Shown here piece by piece: positions 29,085 through 38,454 of a DNA stretch of 64,000 nt. The stretch lies in contig NZ_OY782763.1 of the NCBI RefSeq assembly GCF_963678225.1, forward strand, positions 558,001 to 622,000. The letters run 5' to 3'. Each line of letters starts with the position of its first letter. Within the stretch, counting starts at the first letter, position 1. Source of the stretch: an uncultured Cohaesibacter sp. (GTDB taxonomy: Bacteria; Pseudomonadota; Alphaproteobacteria; Rhizobiales; Cohaesibacteraceae). The translations under genes and the position numbers were made by a program. The notes beneath the pieces are model-generated. The model made no database searches, was not told where the DNA came from, and was given only the letters and a program-made list of their open reading frames with translations.

Positions 29085-29480
29085 TTATGCCTCGAGCAGA
29101 TCCGTACCATAGGAATTATCAACCGTGCACAGCCATTGGCCCTCTGATGAGCGCTTGAAAACATAACTGGCCCGACGCACCAACGTCAGATCCCAGCCAT
29201 CAGAATCAACCGTATCCAGAAAGGTCTTCATCACGACCAGCGCCGTGTCGCCCCCTTCAAACACTTCCATAGGGCCTTGCCTTACGGTGAGCTTGTGCTT
29301 GAAATGCTCGGCAATGGCGACAAAAGCTTTTCTGATCGCGTCCTTGCCTGTAACAGCCAGACCGGGTTTGACGACCAGCGTCGCATCCTCGGCATAGAAA
29401 TCCATCAGGCTGTCGAAATCCTCAGCCGAGATCGCTTTATCGGCAGCCTCGATCACAGTGTGTAATGCTTGGGAGGTCAT
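29085..29480 (-). CDS. NTF2-like (SnoaL/DUF4440-type) protein
   Basis: A 131-residue single-domain cone-fold protein. The pattern IEAADKAISAEDFDSLMDFYAEDA, followed by the GKDAIRKAF helix and the C-terminal WLCTVDNSYGTD, places it in the nuclear-transport-factor-2-like / SgcJ-EcaC group. Such proteins are ligand binders or small enzymes; none of its residues point to one reaction. AAGGAGACGGAC before the ATG is a strong ribosome-binding site. It lies just downstream of the terminator that closes the clpA unit, so it needs its own promoter. Confidence 0.75.
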   Translation of the reverse strand: MTSQALHTVIEAADKAISAEDFDSLMDFYAEDATLVVKPGLAVTGKDAIRKAFVAIAEHFKHKLTVRQGPMEVFEGGDTALVVMKTFLDTVDSDGWDLTLVRRASYVFKRSSEGQWLCTVDNSYGTDLLEA

Positions 29481-29515
29481 GTCCGTCTCCTTGAAAAATA
29501 CCCACGAGACGGCAC

Positions 29516-29539
29516 AAAAAAACCCGCCTCAGGCGGGTT
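29516..29539 (-). terminator. Intrinsic terminator of the clpS-clpA unit
   Basis: On the minus strand AACCCGCC-tga-GGCGGGTT is followed by a run of T. It closes the transcript coming from clpS, clpA and the small membrane gene. Confidence 0.85.
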
Positions 29540-29694
29540 CCGGTAAGTGATATGCACATACGAAAGCCCACCATTCAAAGAATGGTGAGAATAATCGACT
29601 GATACTGGTGGCACATCTGTTTCATATCCAAGCATTTATCGCCAAATCACGCGCAATGCAAGCATCTATCGAGAAAGGTGCGATGTTTGGCACA

Positions 29695-29940
29695 TCATTC
29701 GCCACCAAAGAAATGCTGATAGAGCAAGGAAAGCGCCAGCAGAAAGCCCGCGGCGAGCGTCAGGATATTCTTGAGCAACTCAACGCCATCTGCCCGACCC
29801 GTGGCCGGATCGATCAGGCTTCCGAATATGCCGTTGGGAAACGCCGCCCGCATAATTGCACTCGCGCTCATCAGGGAGACAAGCGCAAAAGCAAAGAACA
29901 GCAGCAAACTCCTGAGCCATCCGGGCATGTGAGGAAACAT
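29695..29940 (-). CDS. Small two-helix membrane protein downstream of clpA
   Basis: An 81-residue product with two hydrophobic segments, about residues 10-30 (LRSLLLFFAFALVSLMSAS) and 55-77 (LKNILTLAAGFLLALSLLYQ), separated by a polar loop rich in Gly, Asp and Arg. I do not recognise a family. It begins 41 bases after the clpA stop in the same direction and lies before the shared terminator, which argues for a real co-transcribed gene. No catalytic motif or signal peptide is seen. The 150 bases after it hold only a short hairpin (29569-29587). Confidence 0.55.
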   Translation of the reverse strand: MFPHMPGWLRSLLLFFAFALVSLMSASAIMRAAFPNGIFGSLIDPATGRADGVELLKNILTLAAGFLLALSLLYQHFFGGE

Positions 29941-29981
29941 GATGAAAAAAGCGCCACCGTTACCGCTGGCGCTCCTTATTG

Positions 29982-32426
29982 CTATTTCTTGTCGACCTTG
30001 GCAACGCTTGGCACCGACGCCTTTTTCTTGGACGAAGTCCGGCGAGAGCCCTTCTTCGTTTCATCAGCGCTGGAGGCCTTGGCTTCGCCCTTGCCGTCGG
30101 CTTTCTTGCTCTTTGTGCTGTCAGCCTTGGGCTCATCCTCTTCGATCACGGACAGGAACAGTTTTTCCATATTATCCAGATCGATATCAACCCGCACCGT
30201 GCCGCCTTTGGTCAATTTGCCAAACAGGATCTCTTCAGCCAGAGGCCGCTTGATATGCTCCTGAATGACACGGCCCAACGGACGCGCGCCCATTTTCGGA
30301 TCATAGCCCTTCTTGGCAAGCCATGCGGTGGCCGCATCGGTCAGTTCGAAGGTCACACCACGATCTGCCAACTGGGCTTCCAGCTGCATGACGAACTTGC
30401 GCACGACCTGATGGATGACTTCCGTCGGCAGAGCCGCAAACGGAATGACAGCATCCAGACGGTTGCGAAATTCCGGCGTGAACAGCTTGTTGATCGCTTC
30501 CTCGTCATCCCCGGAACGCTCGGACTGGGTGAAGCCGATAGCCGGCTTGTCCATTTCCGCCGCACCGGCATTGGTCGTCATGACCAGAATGACATTGCGG
30601 AAATCCACCTGCTTGCCGTTATGATCGGTCAGCTTGCCGTGATCCATCACCTGCAACAGTATGTTGTAAAGATCCGGATGGGCCTTCTCGATCTCGTCAA
30701 GCAGCAGCACACAATGCGGATGCTGATCAACGCCATCGGTCAGAAGGCCACCCTGATCAAAGCCGACATAGCCCGGAGGCGCACCGATCAGGCGCGAAAT
30801 GGTGTGCTTCTCCATATATTCCGACATGTCGAAGCGCAGCAGTTCCACACCCATCAGATCAGCCAGCTGACGCGTCACCTCGGTTTTACCAACCCCAGTC
30901 GGGCCAGAGAAGAGATAACTACCGATCGGCTTTTCTGGCTCGCGCAATCCGGCACGGGCCAGCTTGATCTGGCTTGTCAGTGCATCAATGGCCAGATCCT
31001 GTCCATACACCATCCGCTTGAGGTTCACCTCAAGATTGGACAGGACTTCCCTGTCATCCTTGGAAACGGTTTTCGGCGGTATGCGTGCCATCGTGGCAAC
31101 GGTGGCTTCCACTTCCTTGGCCGAAATGCTCTTGCGGCGACGCGAAACCGGCAGCAGCTGCTGCGCAGCGCCTGTTTCATCGATCACATCAATGGCCTTG
31201 TCCGGCAGTTTCCTGTCATGGATATAGCGAGCAGAAAGCTCCACCGCAGACTTGATGGCGTCATTGGTGAATTTCACACTGTGATAATCCTCGAAATAAG
31301 GCTTCAGCCCTTTCAGAATGTCGATGGCATCCGGCAGGGATGGTTCATTGACATCGATTTTCTGGAACCGGCGCACCAAAGCACGGTCCTTCTCGAAGAA
31401 CTGGCGATATTCCTTGTAGGTAGTCGAGCCCATGCAGCGCAAATTGCCCGCAGCCAGCGATGGCTTGAGCAGGTTGGATGCATCCATGGCCCCGCCAGAG
31501 GTCGCGCCAGCACCGATCACCGTATGGATCTCGTCAATGAAAAGGATCGCCCCTTCATATTCTTCGATCTCCTTGATGACGCGTTTGAGGCGCTCTTCAA
31601 AGTCGCCCCGATAACGTGTCCCGGCCAGCAGGGTGCCCATATCAAGCGAAAAGATGGTCGCCCCTTTCAGAACGTCAGGCACCTTATCGTCGACAATGCG
31701 CTTGGCAAGCCCTTCCGCAATCGCGGTTTTGCCCACTCCGGGGTCACCGACAAACAGCGGGTTGTTCTTGGAGCGACGGCAGAGCACCTGAATGGTCCGA
31801 TGGATCTCGGCATCACGCCCGATGAGAATATCGATTTTCCCGTCGCGCGCCTTTTCGTTCAGATTGACAGCATAGGCCTTGAGTGCTTCGGCCTTGTTAC
31901 CGCCCTCTTCCTCGTCTTCCTCGAAATCGAAATCATCATCCATGTCATCGTCGGCACCGGTTGGCGGCACACCATCCGATATCCCCGGCGCCTTTGCGAT
32001 GCCATGAGAAATATAATTGACCGCGTCATAGCGGGTCATGTCCTGATCATGCAGGAAGTAGGCTGCATGGCTTTCCCGTTCCGCAAAAATGGCAACCAGA
32101 ACATTCGCTCCGGTCACTTCTTCGCGGCCCGAGGACTGCACATGAATGACAGCCCGCTGAATAACGCGCTGGAATCCTGCCGTTGGCTTGGAATCCTGCC
32201 CCTTGTCCACCACAAGATTGGAAAGCTCATTGTCGATATAATCGAGCAAGTTCTTTTCCAACAGGTCCAAATCCACCCCACAGGCACGCATCACCGCCGC
32301 CGCGTCACTATCTTCAATCAACGCGAACAGCAGATGTTCAAGTGTAGCGAACTCCTGAAACCGCTCATTCGCGGTCATCAGAGCTTTGTGCAGGGCAGCT
32401 TCCAGACTGTTAGAAAATGATGGCAC
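29982..32426 (-). CDS. clpA: ATP-dependent Clp protease ATP-binding subunit ClpA
   Basis: An 814-residue class I AAA+ unfoldase that feeds proteins into ClpP. It has the double N-terminal Clp repeat (~1-145), an acidic linker ([16 protein letters not shown]), the first ATPase with GDPGVGKT and FIDEIHT, and the second with GPTGVGKT and [11 protein letters not shown]; there is no ClpB-type middle domain. The tail is Lys/Ser/Ala-rich. The start is GTG at 32426 with GAGGATACC upstream. clpS lies 9 bases before it, so adaptor and unfoldase are co-expressed for N-degron proteolysis. clpP is not in the window. Confidence 0.96.
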   Translation of the reverse strand: MPSFSNSLEAALHKALMTANERFQEFATLEHLLFALIEDSDAAAVMRACGVDLDLLEKNLLDYIDNELSNLVVDKGQDSKPTAGFQRVIQRAVIHVQSSGREEVTGANVLVAIFAERESHAAYFLHDQDMTRYDAVNYISHGIAKAPGISDGVPPTGADDDMDDDFDFEEDEEEGGNKAEALKAYAVNLNEKARDGKIDILIGRDAEIHRTIQVLCRRSKNNPLFVGDPGVGKTAIAEGLAKRIVDDKVPDVLKGATIFSLDMGTLLAGTRYRGDFEERLKRVIKEIEEYEGAILFIDEIHTVIGAGATSGGAMDASNLLKPSLAAGNLRCMGSTTYKEYRQFFEKDRALVRRFQKIDVNEPSLPDAIDILKGLKPYFEDYHSVKFTNDAIKSAVELSARYIHDRKLPDKAIDVIDETGAAQQLLPVSRRRKSISAKEVEATVATMARIPPKTVSKDDREVLSNLEVNLKRMVYGQDLAIDALTSQIKLARAGLREPEKPIGSYLFSGPTGVGKTEVTRQLADLMGVELLRFDMSEYMEKHTISRLIGAPPGYVGFDQGGLLTDGVDQHPHCVLLLDEIEKAHPDLYNILLQVMDHGKLTDHNGKQVDFRNVILVMTTNAGAAEMDKPAIGFTQSERSGDDEEAINKLFTPEFRNRLDAVIPFAALPTEVIHQVVRKFVMQLEAQLADRGVTFELTDAATAWLAKKGYDPKMGARPLGRVIQEHIKRPLAEEILFGKLTKGGTVRVDIDLDNMEKLFLSVIEEDEPKADSTKSKKADGKGEAKASSADETKKGSRRTSSKKKASVPSVAKVDKK

Positions 32427-32435
32427 TTGGTATCC

Positions 32436-32780
32436 TCACTTTTTTTCCATGATGCATTGCAGCGGATGTTGGTGCTGATGGGCAAAGTCCATCACTTGGC
32501 TCACCTTGGTTTCCGCCACTTCATAGGTAAAGACGCCACACTCACCCACCCCGTGGTGGTGTACATGCAGCATAATACGGGTCGCATCTTCTCGGCCCTT
32601 GTTGAAAAACGCTTCTAAAACGTGAACAACAAACTCCATTGGCGTGAAGTCATCATTCAACAGAAGGACCCGATACATATTAGGACGCTTGGTCTTAGGT
32701 TTTGACTTTGTTGTCACCCCAAGGTCTTCATCTTCATCCAGGCGACGAATATCCTTACTCATTGCTTGAATTGTCTCCAC
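32436..32780 (-). CDS. clpS: ATP-dependent Clp protease adaptor ClpS
   Basis: Adaptor that binds N-degron substrates and delivers them to ClpA. The core is clear: [20 protein letters not shown], the ligand-pocket Asp/Asn in [22 protein letters not shown] and the helix before HPLQC. The N-terminal ~30 residues form a polar extension needed for ClpA regulation in the family. A GTG at 32780 has GGGAG five bases away; the ATG at 32762 is the alternative start (108 residues). It precedes clpA directly. Many alphaproteobacteria have two ClpS copies; only one is seen here. Confidence 0.94.
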   Translation of the reverse strand: METIQAMSKDIRRLDEDEDLGVTTKSKPKTKRPNMYRVLLLNDDFTPMEFVVHVLEAFFNKGREDATRIMLHVHHHGVGECGVFTYEVAETKVSQVMDFAHQHQHPLQCIMEKK

Positions 32781-33226
32781 AAATTCTCCCGACCGGATGC
32801 CGGGTTGGTCTTCTTGAGCATCTCAGGCTTTTCCCCAGCCCAAATCACAAGGCTTGGATGAGGCATTTTGAATCGAGACACTACAGGTATGAGTTTGACA
32901 TACAAAAAACCCCAGATGCCACAAAATAATGTAAGCATGCTCTCCTCTCATTGTAAGGGTATATGCTTTCATAGCCAAACACAGGCTAAAAATTAATTTC
33001 CGTCATATATTTCAACGAGTTAAACATTCTCAACAAGCTAATACAAAATTAAAATTTTTCGCAAATTGCTTCTAGTTGCGCATTTTTTACCTTTTCCTAA
33101 CCGAGTTTCCATACCCTTTTTAAAAAGGATGCGACAGGCTATACTCGCCTTCAAAGCGTCGCACTCGAAACAAAACCTCAAAGCGGAAAAATCCGTCAGT
33201 CATGACAAACATTCAAAGGACGTCAA
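32781..33226. other. AT-rich intergenic region between divergent clpS and carboxypeptidase genes
   Basis: About 445 bases, AT-rich especially from 32960 to 33120. No gene is supported. It should hold the clpS promoter on the left and the carboxypeptidase promoter on the right, where a 14-base palindrome is seen. Confidence 0.5.
33115..33145 (+). promoter_or_regulatory. Palindrome and -10 element before the carboxypeptidase gene
   Basis: A perfect 14-base palindrome CCTTTTTAAAAAGG (33115-33128) is followed by TATACT (33140-33145). The palindrome covers the place where a -35 element would lie, so it could be an operator or simply an AT-rich promoter. Confidence 0.35.
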
Positions 33227-34717
33227 GTGTTTAGAGTAGCGTTCAGAGCCACATGGCGTGCAAATCCTGTGCGCCCAGCCATTATGATCGCCGCAGCCAT
33301 ATTCATGGCGATCGCCGCGCTGGCTTCCCCCCATTCCGCCCAGGCGGCCAACAGCAAGTATGCCGGCTACGTCATCGACGTGAAAAGCGGCAAGGTTCTC
33401 TATTCAAACCATGCGAACTCACCGCGTTATCCTGCTTCTCTTACGAAGATGATGACGCTTTATATGGTGTTCGAACGGCTTGAAGAGGGAAAGCTGTCTC
33501 TTAACAGCCGCCTCAAGGTTTCCCGGCATGCAGCAGGTCAGGCACCTTCCAAGCTCAACCTGAAACCCGGCAGCACTATCAAGGTCAAGGATGCCATCCT
33601 CGCGCTCGTTACCAAATCAGCCAACGACGTGGCTGCCGTGATCGCCGAGAATATTGGTGGAACGGAATCCAAGTTTGCGCGCATGATGACAGACAAGGCG
33701 CATTCCATTGGCATGAAGCGCACAACCTTCAGAAACGCATCGGGCCTGCCCAACAAATATCAGAAGACCACTGCAGCTGATATGGCCCTGCTCGGACGTG
33801 CCCTTCAGGATCGGTTTCCTACCTATTACAAATATTTCAACACGCGCGTGTTCCAATATGGCAAAGCCCGCTACGGCAACCACAACAAGCTGTTGGGCCG
33901 CGTCAAGGGCGTTGACGGCATCAAAACCGGCTATACCCGCGCCTCCGGCTTCAACCTTGTCACGAACGTCAAAACCGGTGACCGCCACATCGTGGCCGTG
34001 GTCATGGGCGGACGGACGGGCGCAAGCCGTGACGCTCAGATGCGCAAGCTGATCAAGGAATATCTGCCAAAAGCCAAAACCGGCCGCCGCATGACAGCAA
34101 TGGTCGGCGTTCCCGCTGCTAGACGCTATATTGAACTGGCTGAAACCATTCGTTTGCCAAAAGCCAAAACCCTGTCACCAGCCCAGCCCATGCTCGTTGC
34201 ATCTGCTGCGCCTCAGCCGGCTCCAGTGAATTTGGTAATGGCTGATACGGCTCAGGTTTCCACTCTGCCACAAGCAAGTGCGGTGACCGGATCTACGCTA
34301 CGTCGCGCTATCGCCGATACAGCGCAATCCATGCCGAAACCGCGTCCTCGCCTGACAACGGCTGCCTTGGCCATTCCGCCCCTGCCGCGTCCGGCCAACG
34401 ACCCGATCGGCGATCTGTCCACCCATGAAGCCCCGCTTCCAGAGGCAGCGCCAAACCGGGGCGGCGTTCCGGCCGGCTGGCAGATTCAGCTCAGCGCAAC
34501 GCCTTCGCTTGAAGCAGCCAACGAGATTCTCGACAAGGCCAGAGCAAGCAACGGACGCATGCTGAACGGCCGCGTCAACCACACGGAAACAGTTCAAAAA
34601 GGAAATACCACCCTTTATCGAGCACGTTTTGCTGGCTTCCCGAGCAAGTCATCTGCACGAGATGCCTGTAAAACACTGAAGAAACAAGAGTTTGCCTGTC
34701 TGGCACTGAATCCTTAA
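33227..34717 (+). CDS. Secreted D-alanyl-D-alanine carboxypeptidase with SPOR domain
   Basis: A 496-residue penicillin-binding protein of the DacA/S11 type. A signal peptide ends near residue 40 (SAQA). The three active-site motifs are present: S71-L-T-K74, S131-A-N133 and K233-T-G235. After a Pro/Ala-rich linker (~290-410) the C-terminus (~415-496) is a SPOR domain, which binds denuded septal glycan and should bring the enzyme to the division site. The start is GTG at 33227 with AGGA 7 bases upstream. It is monocistronic and convergent with the DnaJ-like gene. The domain combination is usual in Hyphomicrobiales. Confidence 0.92.
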   Translation: MFRVAFRATWRANPVRPAIMIAAAIFMAIAALASPHSAQAANSKYAGYVIDVKSGKVLYSNHANSPRYPASLTKMMTLYMVFERLEEGKLSLNSRLKVSRHAAGQAPSKLNLKPGSTIKVKDAILALVTKSANDVAAVIAENIGGTESKFARMMTDKAHSIGMKRTTFRNASGLPNKYQKTTAADMALLGRALQDRFPTYYKYFNTRVFQYGKARYGNHNKLLGRVKGVDGIKTGYTRASGFNLVTNVKTGDRHIVAVVMGGRTGASRDAQMRKLIKEYLPKAKTGRRMTAMVGVPAARRYIELAETIRLPKAKTLSPAQPMLVASAAPQPAPVNLVMADTAQVSTLPQASAVTGSTLRRAIADTAQSMPKPRPRLTTAALAIPPLPRPANDPIGDLSTHEAPLPEAAPNRGGVPAGWQIQLSATPSLEAANEILDKARASNGRMLNGRVNHTETVQKGNTTLYRARFAGFPSKSSARDACKTLKKQEFACLALNP

Positions 34718-34738
34718 GAGTAATTGAGTAGTAGGAGA

Positions 34739-35434
34739 TCAGTCATGTTTTCCGAGCAGAACGGACTTGGCAGCGTTGATCTTGGAAGCAAGAAAGGTGG
34801 AGCCCCCGTGGTCCGGGTGGAGCCGCTTCATAAGGCGCCGGTGCGCCTCAACAACTTCCACATCGCTGGCACCCGCCGCAAGCCCAAGCACCTGATAGGC
34901 TTCCTCCTTGGTCATGGGGCCAGAGTCCGTCGTGCTTCCTTCCCTCGCTGCAGGGTCAATATTGAAGCGTTCTCGCCAGTCGGGATGCCGGCCGTCAAGA
35001 TACGCTTCAAGTAGATCGCGACTTTCCTTGTCGCCAGCAACTTCTTGCCAGAGGCTGTTCAATTCAGCCTCTGGCAAACTATCCAGCTCCCGCCCTTCGA
35101 ACGAACCGGCCAACACCTGCCCGATGATGATGCCGGTATCGTGATCCAGCGTCATTTCCAACGCAGCTGTCCGCACAGTCGATCCTCTGCCGCTCTCCTT
35201 GTCGGCACCGGCCAGATAGGATTTCTTCCTCAACAGAGACCAGGCAAACAGCGCCAGCGGCATGGCCACCACCCACTGCCTGCGAAACAGGAAGAAGGCC
35301 GCCAGGATCAGGAAGAACACGCCCCCAAGCTTGTAGACCAGCGACAATACATCGCCAGCAGGCGCATAGGCAGCCCAGCGCACCAACAGAACAATGCCGA
35401 CGAAAAACAGAAATCCGGCCAGTAGATAAATCAT
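34739..35434 (-). CDS. Membrane-anchored DnaJ-domain protein
   Basis: A 231-residue protein with two to three N-terminal hydrophobic segments (residues ~1-20, ~30-50 and ~53-67), a polar middle, and a C-terminal J-like domain. The J signature is short but readable: EEAYQVLGLAAGASDVEVV, HRRLMKRLHPDHGGS with HPD, and ASKINAAKSVLL. This resembles Tim14/Pam18-type and bacterial membrane J proteins that recruit Hsp70 to the membrane. It starts 17 bases after a VWA-like gene in the same direction, so the two probably work together. No partner process can be named from the sequence. Confidence 0.82.
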   Translation of the reverse strand: MIYLLAGFLFFVGIVLLVRWAAYAPAGDVLSLVYKLGGVFFLILAAFFLFRRQWVVAMPLALFAWSLLRKKSYLAGADKESGRGSTVRTAALEMTLDHDTGIIIGQVLAGSFEGRELDSLPEAELNSLWQEVAGDKESRDLLEAYLDGRHPDWRERFNIDPAAREGSTTDSGPMTKEEAYQVLGLAAGASDVEVVEAHRRLMKRLHPDHGGSTFLASKINAAKSVLLGKHD

Positions 35435-35451
35435 CTTGTTTCGCTCATCCC

Positions 35452-36192
35452 TTATCGCGAGGAAGTCGGTCCGGGCAGTTGCTTCTGCAAATCGCGCGGC
35501 AAACGGGTCACATCCCTGCCAGACGCAGCATAGGCTGCAATGCCCTTCAAATAGTCGGCCAACTTTAGCTTGGCCCCTGCATCGAACTGACCATAAGCGC
35601 CGCCGGTCAATCGCGCAATTGCCTTGAAGACATGGGCCGCCATCGCATCATTGCCTTCCTGAAAGACGAACACCGGAACGCCCTTGAGCGCAATATCACC
35701 GGCCAGACCGACGATTACATCGGGATCTTCTTCCAGACAATCGCCGACATAGACAACGGCGTCGATCCTGGTTTCCAGAACTTCATTTTTCACATGCTGC
35801 AAAATGCGGCCGATTTGCGTGCGCCCAGCGCGGCAATCAAACCGCTCCATCCAGCCGGTCATGTCCGCCGCCGACCGTGTCCAGCGGCTGGCGCGACATT
35901 CGCTCGTACCGCGAAAATAGACAAGCTGGGTGGCAAGGCCGCCATGAGTCTCGGCAACCTCGAACATTTCCTTTTGCAGTGAACAGGCAACATCCCAAGT
36001 CGGCTGACGCGACATGGTGGCATCCAGAGCAAACAGAAGATTCCCGCTGGCAGGTTTCAGCCCTTTGGCTTCTTGCGCTTTGCGCACCATTTTCGCCCTG
36101 GAGAGAAACGCCGCCACCTCGCCTTTGTCAGAGCGGACTTCCGGCGTGGTCTGAGACGATTTTTCAACCAGCTGATCTTGCTTCTTGACCAT
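35452..36192 (-). CDS. VWA-like domain protein
   Basis: A 246-residue soluble protein. From about residue 50 it reads like a von Willebrand A fold: LLFALDATMSRQ gives a DxTxS metal-site motif, followed by QLVYFRGTSECRAS, the GRTQIGRIL helix and AVVYVGDCLEED as the later acidic strand. A basic N-terminal ~50 residues precede it. GGAGG lies 10 bases before the ATG. It is upstream of and close to the membrane J protein. VWA proteins often act in complex assembly with chaperones or AAA+ ATPases, which fits the neighbour, but its function is unknown. Confidence 0.75.
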   Translation of the reverse strand: MVKKQDQLVEKSSQTTPEVRSDKGEVAAFLSRAKMVRKAQEAKGLKPASGNLLFALDATMSRQPTWDVACSLQKEMFEVAETHGGLATQLVYFRGTSECRASRWTRSAADMTGWMERFDCRAGRTQIGRILQHVKNEVLETRIDAVVYVGDCLEEDPDVIVGLAGDIALKGVPVFVFQEGNDAMAAHVFKAIARLTGGAYGQFDAGAKLKLADYLKGIAAYAASGRDVTRLPRDLQKQLPGPTSSR

Positions 36193-36323
36193 GTCGATCT
36201 GGGCCTCCCGAGCATTGTGTGATGTGGTCCGTTAAGGACCATTCATCCCCAATATTTAGGCATGCATTGAAAAAAGCCAACCAATCAAATGGTTCCGGAG
36301 CACCTTTGGTCCATCAAAGCAGC

Positions 36324-36758
36324 CTATAGAAGCCCCAGATCCGCCAGTTCTCGCCGAAAATCAGCGGGTAAATCATCATCTTCGCGTAAAGGATCAATGT
36401 CTCTGGGGGCCTCGGTATCCTTGAGATAACGCCACCCCTGAAAGGCGCGCTTGGGCTGGGACTCGGTGCGGATCAATGTCGGCTCCATCACGATCTGACA
36501 GCGCGATATGCCGTCCTCCCCAACGATCTGCCTGAGATCGATAATCGGCTGCCGGGCGAGTATCATGCCCTTGATCACCCAGTAGAGCGATCCTCCATCC
36601 AGAATTTCATCCCGCCGCTTGGGAGACATGCGCGTGGTATGAATATGCTCTTCCGGTTCGCCCGCAAGCGATTGCAAATACCGCCTGTGTTCGATCCACC
36701 GTTCCAGATCATCGACACTGTCGACGCCAACGCACAATTTTACAATATGAACTGTCAT
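36324..36758 (-). CDS. DUF1489 family protein
   Basis: A 144-residue protein of a family confined mostly to alphaproteobacteria. Recognisable segments are VHIVKLCVGVDSVDDL, HTTRMSPKRRDEILDGGSLY, WVIKGMILARQ and RAFQGWRYL. The function of DUF1489 is not known to me; the conserved SPKR...DGGSLYWVIKG core suggests a nucleic-acid or tRNA-modifying-like fold but that is speculation. AGGA lies 6 bases before the ATG. It precedes the VWA gene in the same direction by 130 bases. Confidence 0.85.
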   Translation of the reverse strand: MTVHIVKLCVGVDSVDDLERWIEHRRYLQSLAGEPEEHIHTTRMSPKRRDEILDGGSLYWVIKGMILARQPIIDLRQIVGEDGISRCQIVMEPTLIRTESQPKRAFQGWRYLKDTEAPRDIDPLREDDDLPADFRRELADLGLL

Positions 36759-36900
36759 GCCGGTTCCTTATCACGCTGTTCATACGCTATAAAGATAAGA
36801 ACGGATCGCCAAAACTTGGCCATGGATTTATGCACATTTTGCTATAAGTTATAAAAACGCGAATTTTTGCAATTTGCACCTAAAGACAGGAAAAGACTCG

Positions 36901-37797
36901 ATGCGAATATTTGTTACAGGCGGCACCGGTCTGGTGGGCAGCGCCATTGTCAAAGCTTTCTTGAAGCGAGGAGATGAGGTCACCACCCTCGCCCGATCTG
37001 ACAAAAGTGCGGATATTCAAAAAGGTCTCGGCGCAACGCCGGTCCGGGGCAGCCTGACCGATCCGGGCGACTGGGTTTCGCTGGCGCTGGAGCATGACGC
37101 CTTTATCCATGCCGCAGCAACCTTTGACAATGACATGGGCAGCGTCGACCACAATCTGGTGCGCGCTCTTCTGGAGATTGCTAAAAGCCTCCCCGAGGAA
37201 CATCAGATCCCGTTCCTTTATACCGGTGGCTGCTGGCTCTATCCCGAAGAACCGGTCATCCCGATTTCAGAGCGCCACATGCTGGATCCGGTGCCGGAAT
37301 TCGAATGGATGCTCGACAGCATCGAGCAGCTCGGCACCTGCCCGAACTTTCTCCTCACGGTTATCCATCCCGGTCTCGTCATAGACAAGGGACGCGGTTT
37401 CATCGCCGACTATGCGCGCGGCCTCAAGGAGGATGGCGAAATCACCATCGTGGGCGCTAAAGACACGCATTTCCCCTTCGTACATGCCGATGATCTCGCC
37501 CAGCTTTATGTTAGCGCCGTGGACAATCGCGGTGATGGCTTGCTGCTCAATGCCAGCGCCATCAAAAGCGCCACCGCAGAAGAGGTTGGCAAGCTGGTTG
37601 CCCAAGCCTGCGGCCTGCCCTATCAGGCGCGGGTCATTTCCATTGAGGAAGCACAGGATAAGCATGGCAACTGGGCTTCGGCCTATGCGCGATCCCAACG
37701 CATGTCGTCGGACCGAGCCCATAGCCAGCTTGGCTGGTCTCCGCGCTTTGACACCATAGAAGCCATGGTCCAAGACAGCGTCCAATCAGACAGCTAG
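36901..37797 (+). CDS. NAD-dependent epimerase/dehydratase (atypical SDR)
   Basis: A 298-residue extended/atypical short-chain dehydrogenase. The N-terminal nucleotide loop is VTGGTGLVGSAIV and the second strand LARS suggests NADP; a GGCWLYPEEPVI segment stands where YxxxK enzymes have their serine and tyrosine, so the canonical YxxxK is not evident. I start at the ATG at 36901 (AGGA about 9 bases upstream) rather than 36874. It is divergent from the DUF1489 gene. The substrate is unknown; loss of the usual Tyr-Lys pair leaves open whether it is a dehydrogenase or a binding protein. Confidence 0.78.
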   Translation: MRIFVTGGTGLVGSAIVKAFLKRGDEVTTLARSDKSADIQKGLGATPVRGSLTDPGDWVSLALEHDAFIHAAATFDNDMGSVDHNLVRALLEIAKSLPEEHQIPFLYTGGCWLYPEEPVIPISERHMLDPVPEFEWMLDSIEQLGTCPNFLLTVIHPGLVIDKGRGFIADYARGLKEDGEITIVGAKDTHFPFVHADDLAQLYVSAVDNRGDGLLLNASAIKSATAEEVGKLVAQACGLPYQARVISIEEAQDKHGNWASAYARSQRMSSDRAHSQLGWSPRFDTIEAMVQDSVQSDS

Positions 37798-37962
37798 TAG
37801 GCACGCTCCTCAGCGGCTTATTCACCAGACAAGTAGCCGAAGGAAGCGACAAGCATCCTTTGGCTTGCAGACGCGCCAACCCTGAGCGTTTCCCCTTGGT
37901 GTGCCCTTAACGCTGCCCACCCGATACCACCATTTTATATATCGTTTATTCCGAATTTTCGC

Positions 37963-37990
37963 TTGACTTAATATTCGAATATACTAAATT
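37963..37990 (+). promoter_or_regulatory. arsR promoter with operator palindrome in the spacer
   Basis: TTGACT (37963-37968), 16-base spacer, TAAATT (37985-37990). A perfect 12-base palindrome ATATTCGAATAT (37971-37982) fills the spacer, the place where ArsR-type repressors usually bind their own promoters. Confidence 0.65.
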
Positions 37991-38092
37991 AGCAAAATCT
38001 AATGATACTACTGATCAGAGTGAGCGAGCTGACCAAGGGTCCCCCAAATCCAAAGCTTGCTTGTCCCGATCAGGATCAAAGCAGGACCGGGA

Positions 38093-38437
38093 ATGGCAGA
38101 GGATTCTTCAATCGAGGCTTTGGCGGATCAGGCAGATGAAGTTGCAAGACTTCTCAAACTGCTCGGCAATGGCAATCGCTTGCGAATCCTTTGTCAACTC
38201 ACAGATGGAGCCGACAAGTCGGTAAATTGCCTTGCTGATCGCCTCCATATCAGCCAGAGCGCCCTTTCCCAACATCTTGCCAAAATGCGCGAAGACGGTC
38301 TTATTGCTGGCCGTCGCGACGCCCAGACCATTTATTACTCCATTTCAGATGGAAATGCAGAGTTGCTGCTCAGCGTCCTGAAAGACCTCTACTGTTCCAA
38401 CGACAGCACAGGTGAGGCTCAGGCGAAAGCAGAGTGA
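38093..38437 (+). CDS. ArsR-family regulator, BigR/SqrR-like
   Basis: A 114-residue winged-helix repressor from the ATG at 38093 (AGGA 6 bases upstream); the frame is also open from an ATG at 38057. The recognition helix is SQSALSQHLAKMRE. It has no arsenic-type CxCxxC; instead Cys34 (RILCQL) and Cys101 (DLYCS) match the two distant cysteines by which BigR and SqrR sense persulfide or sulfide, with a third at Cys46. The next gene is a rhodanese and the promoter has a central palindrome, so I infer an autoregulated sulfur-stress repressor. The usual partner persulfide dioxygenase gene is not next to it. Confidence 0.85.
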   Translation: MAEDSSIEALADQADEVARLLKLLGNGNRLRILCQLTDGADKSVNCLADRLHISQSALSQHLAKMREDGLIAGRRDAQTIYYSISDGNAELLLSVLKDLYCSNDSTGEAQAKAE

Positions 38438-38454
38438 TTTCAAAGGAAAGCCAA

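Noticed and set aside
29979-32420. An 813-codon open frame on the plus strand across the whole of clpA
   Set aside because: It is exactly antisense to clpA, whose motifs are perfect. High third-position GC in the sense gene removes stop codons from this antisense frame, and its product resembles nothing.
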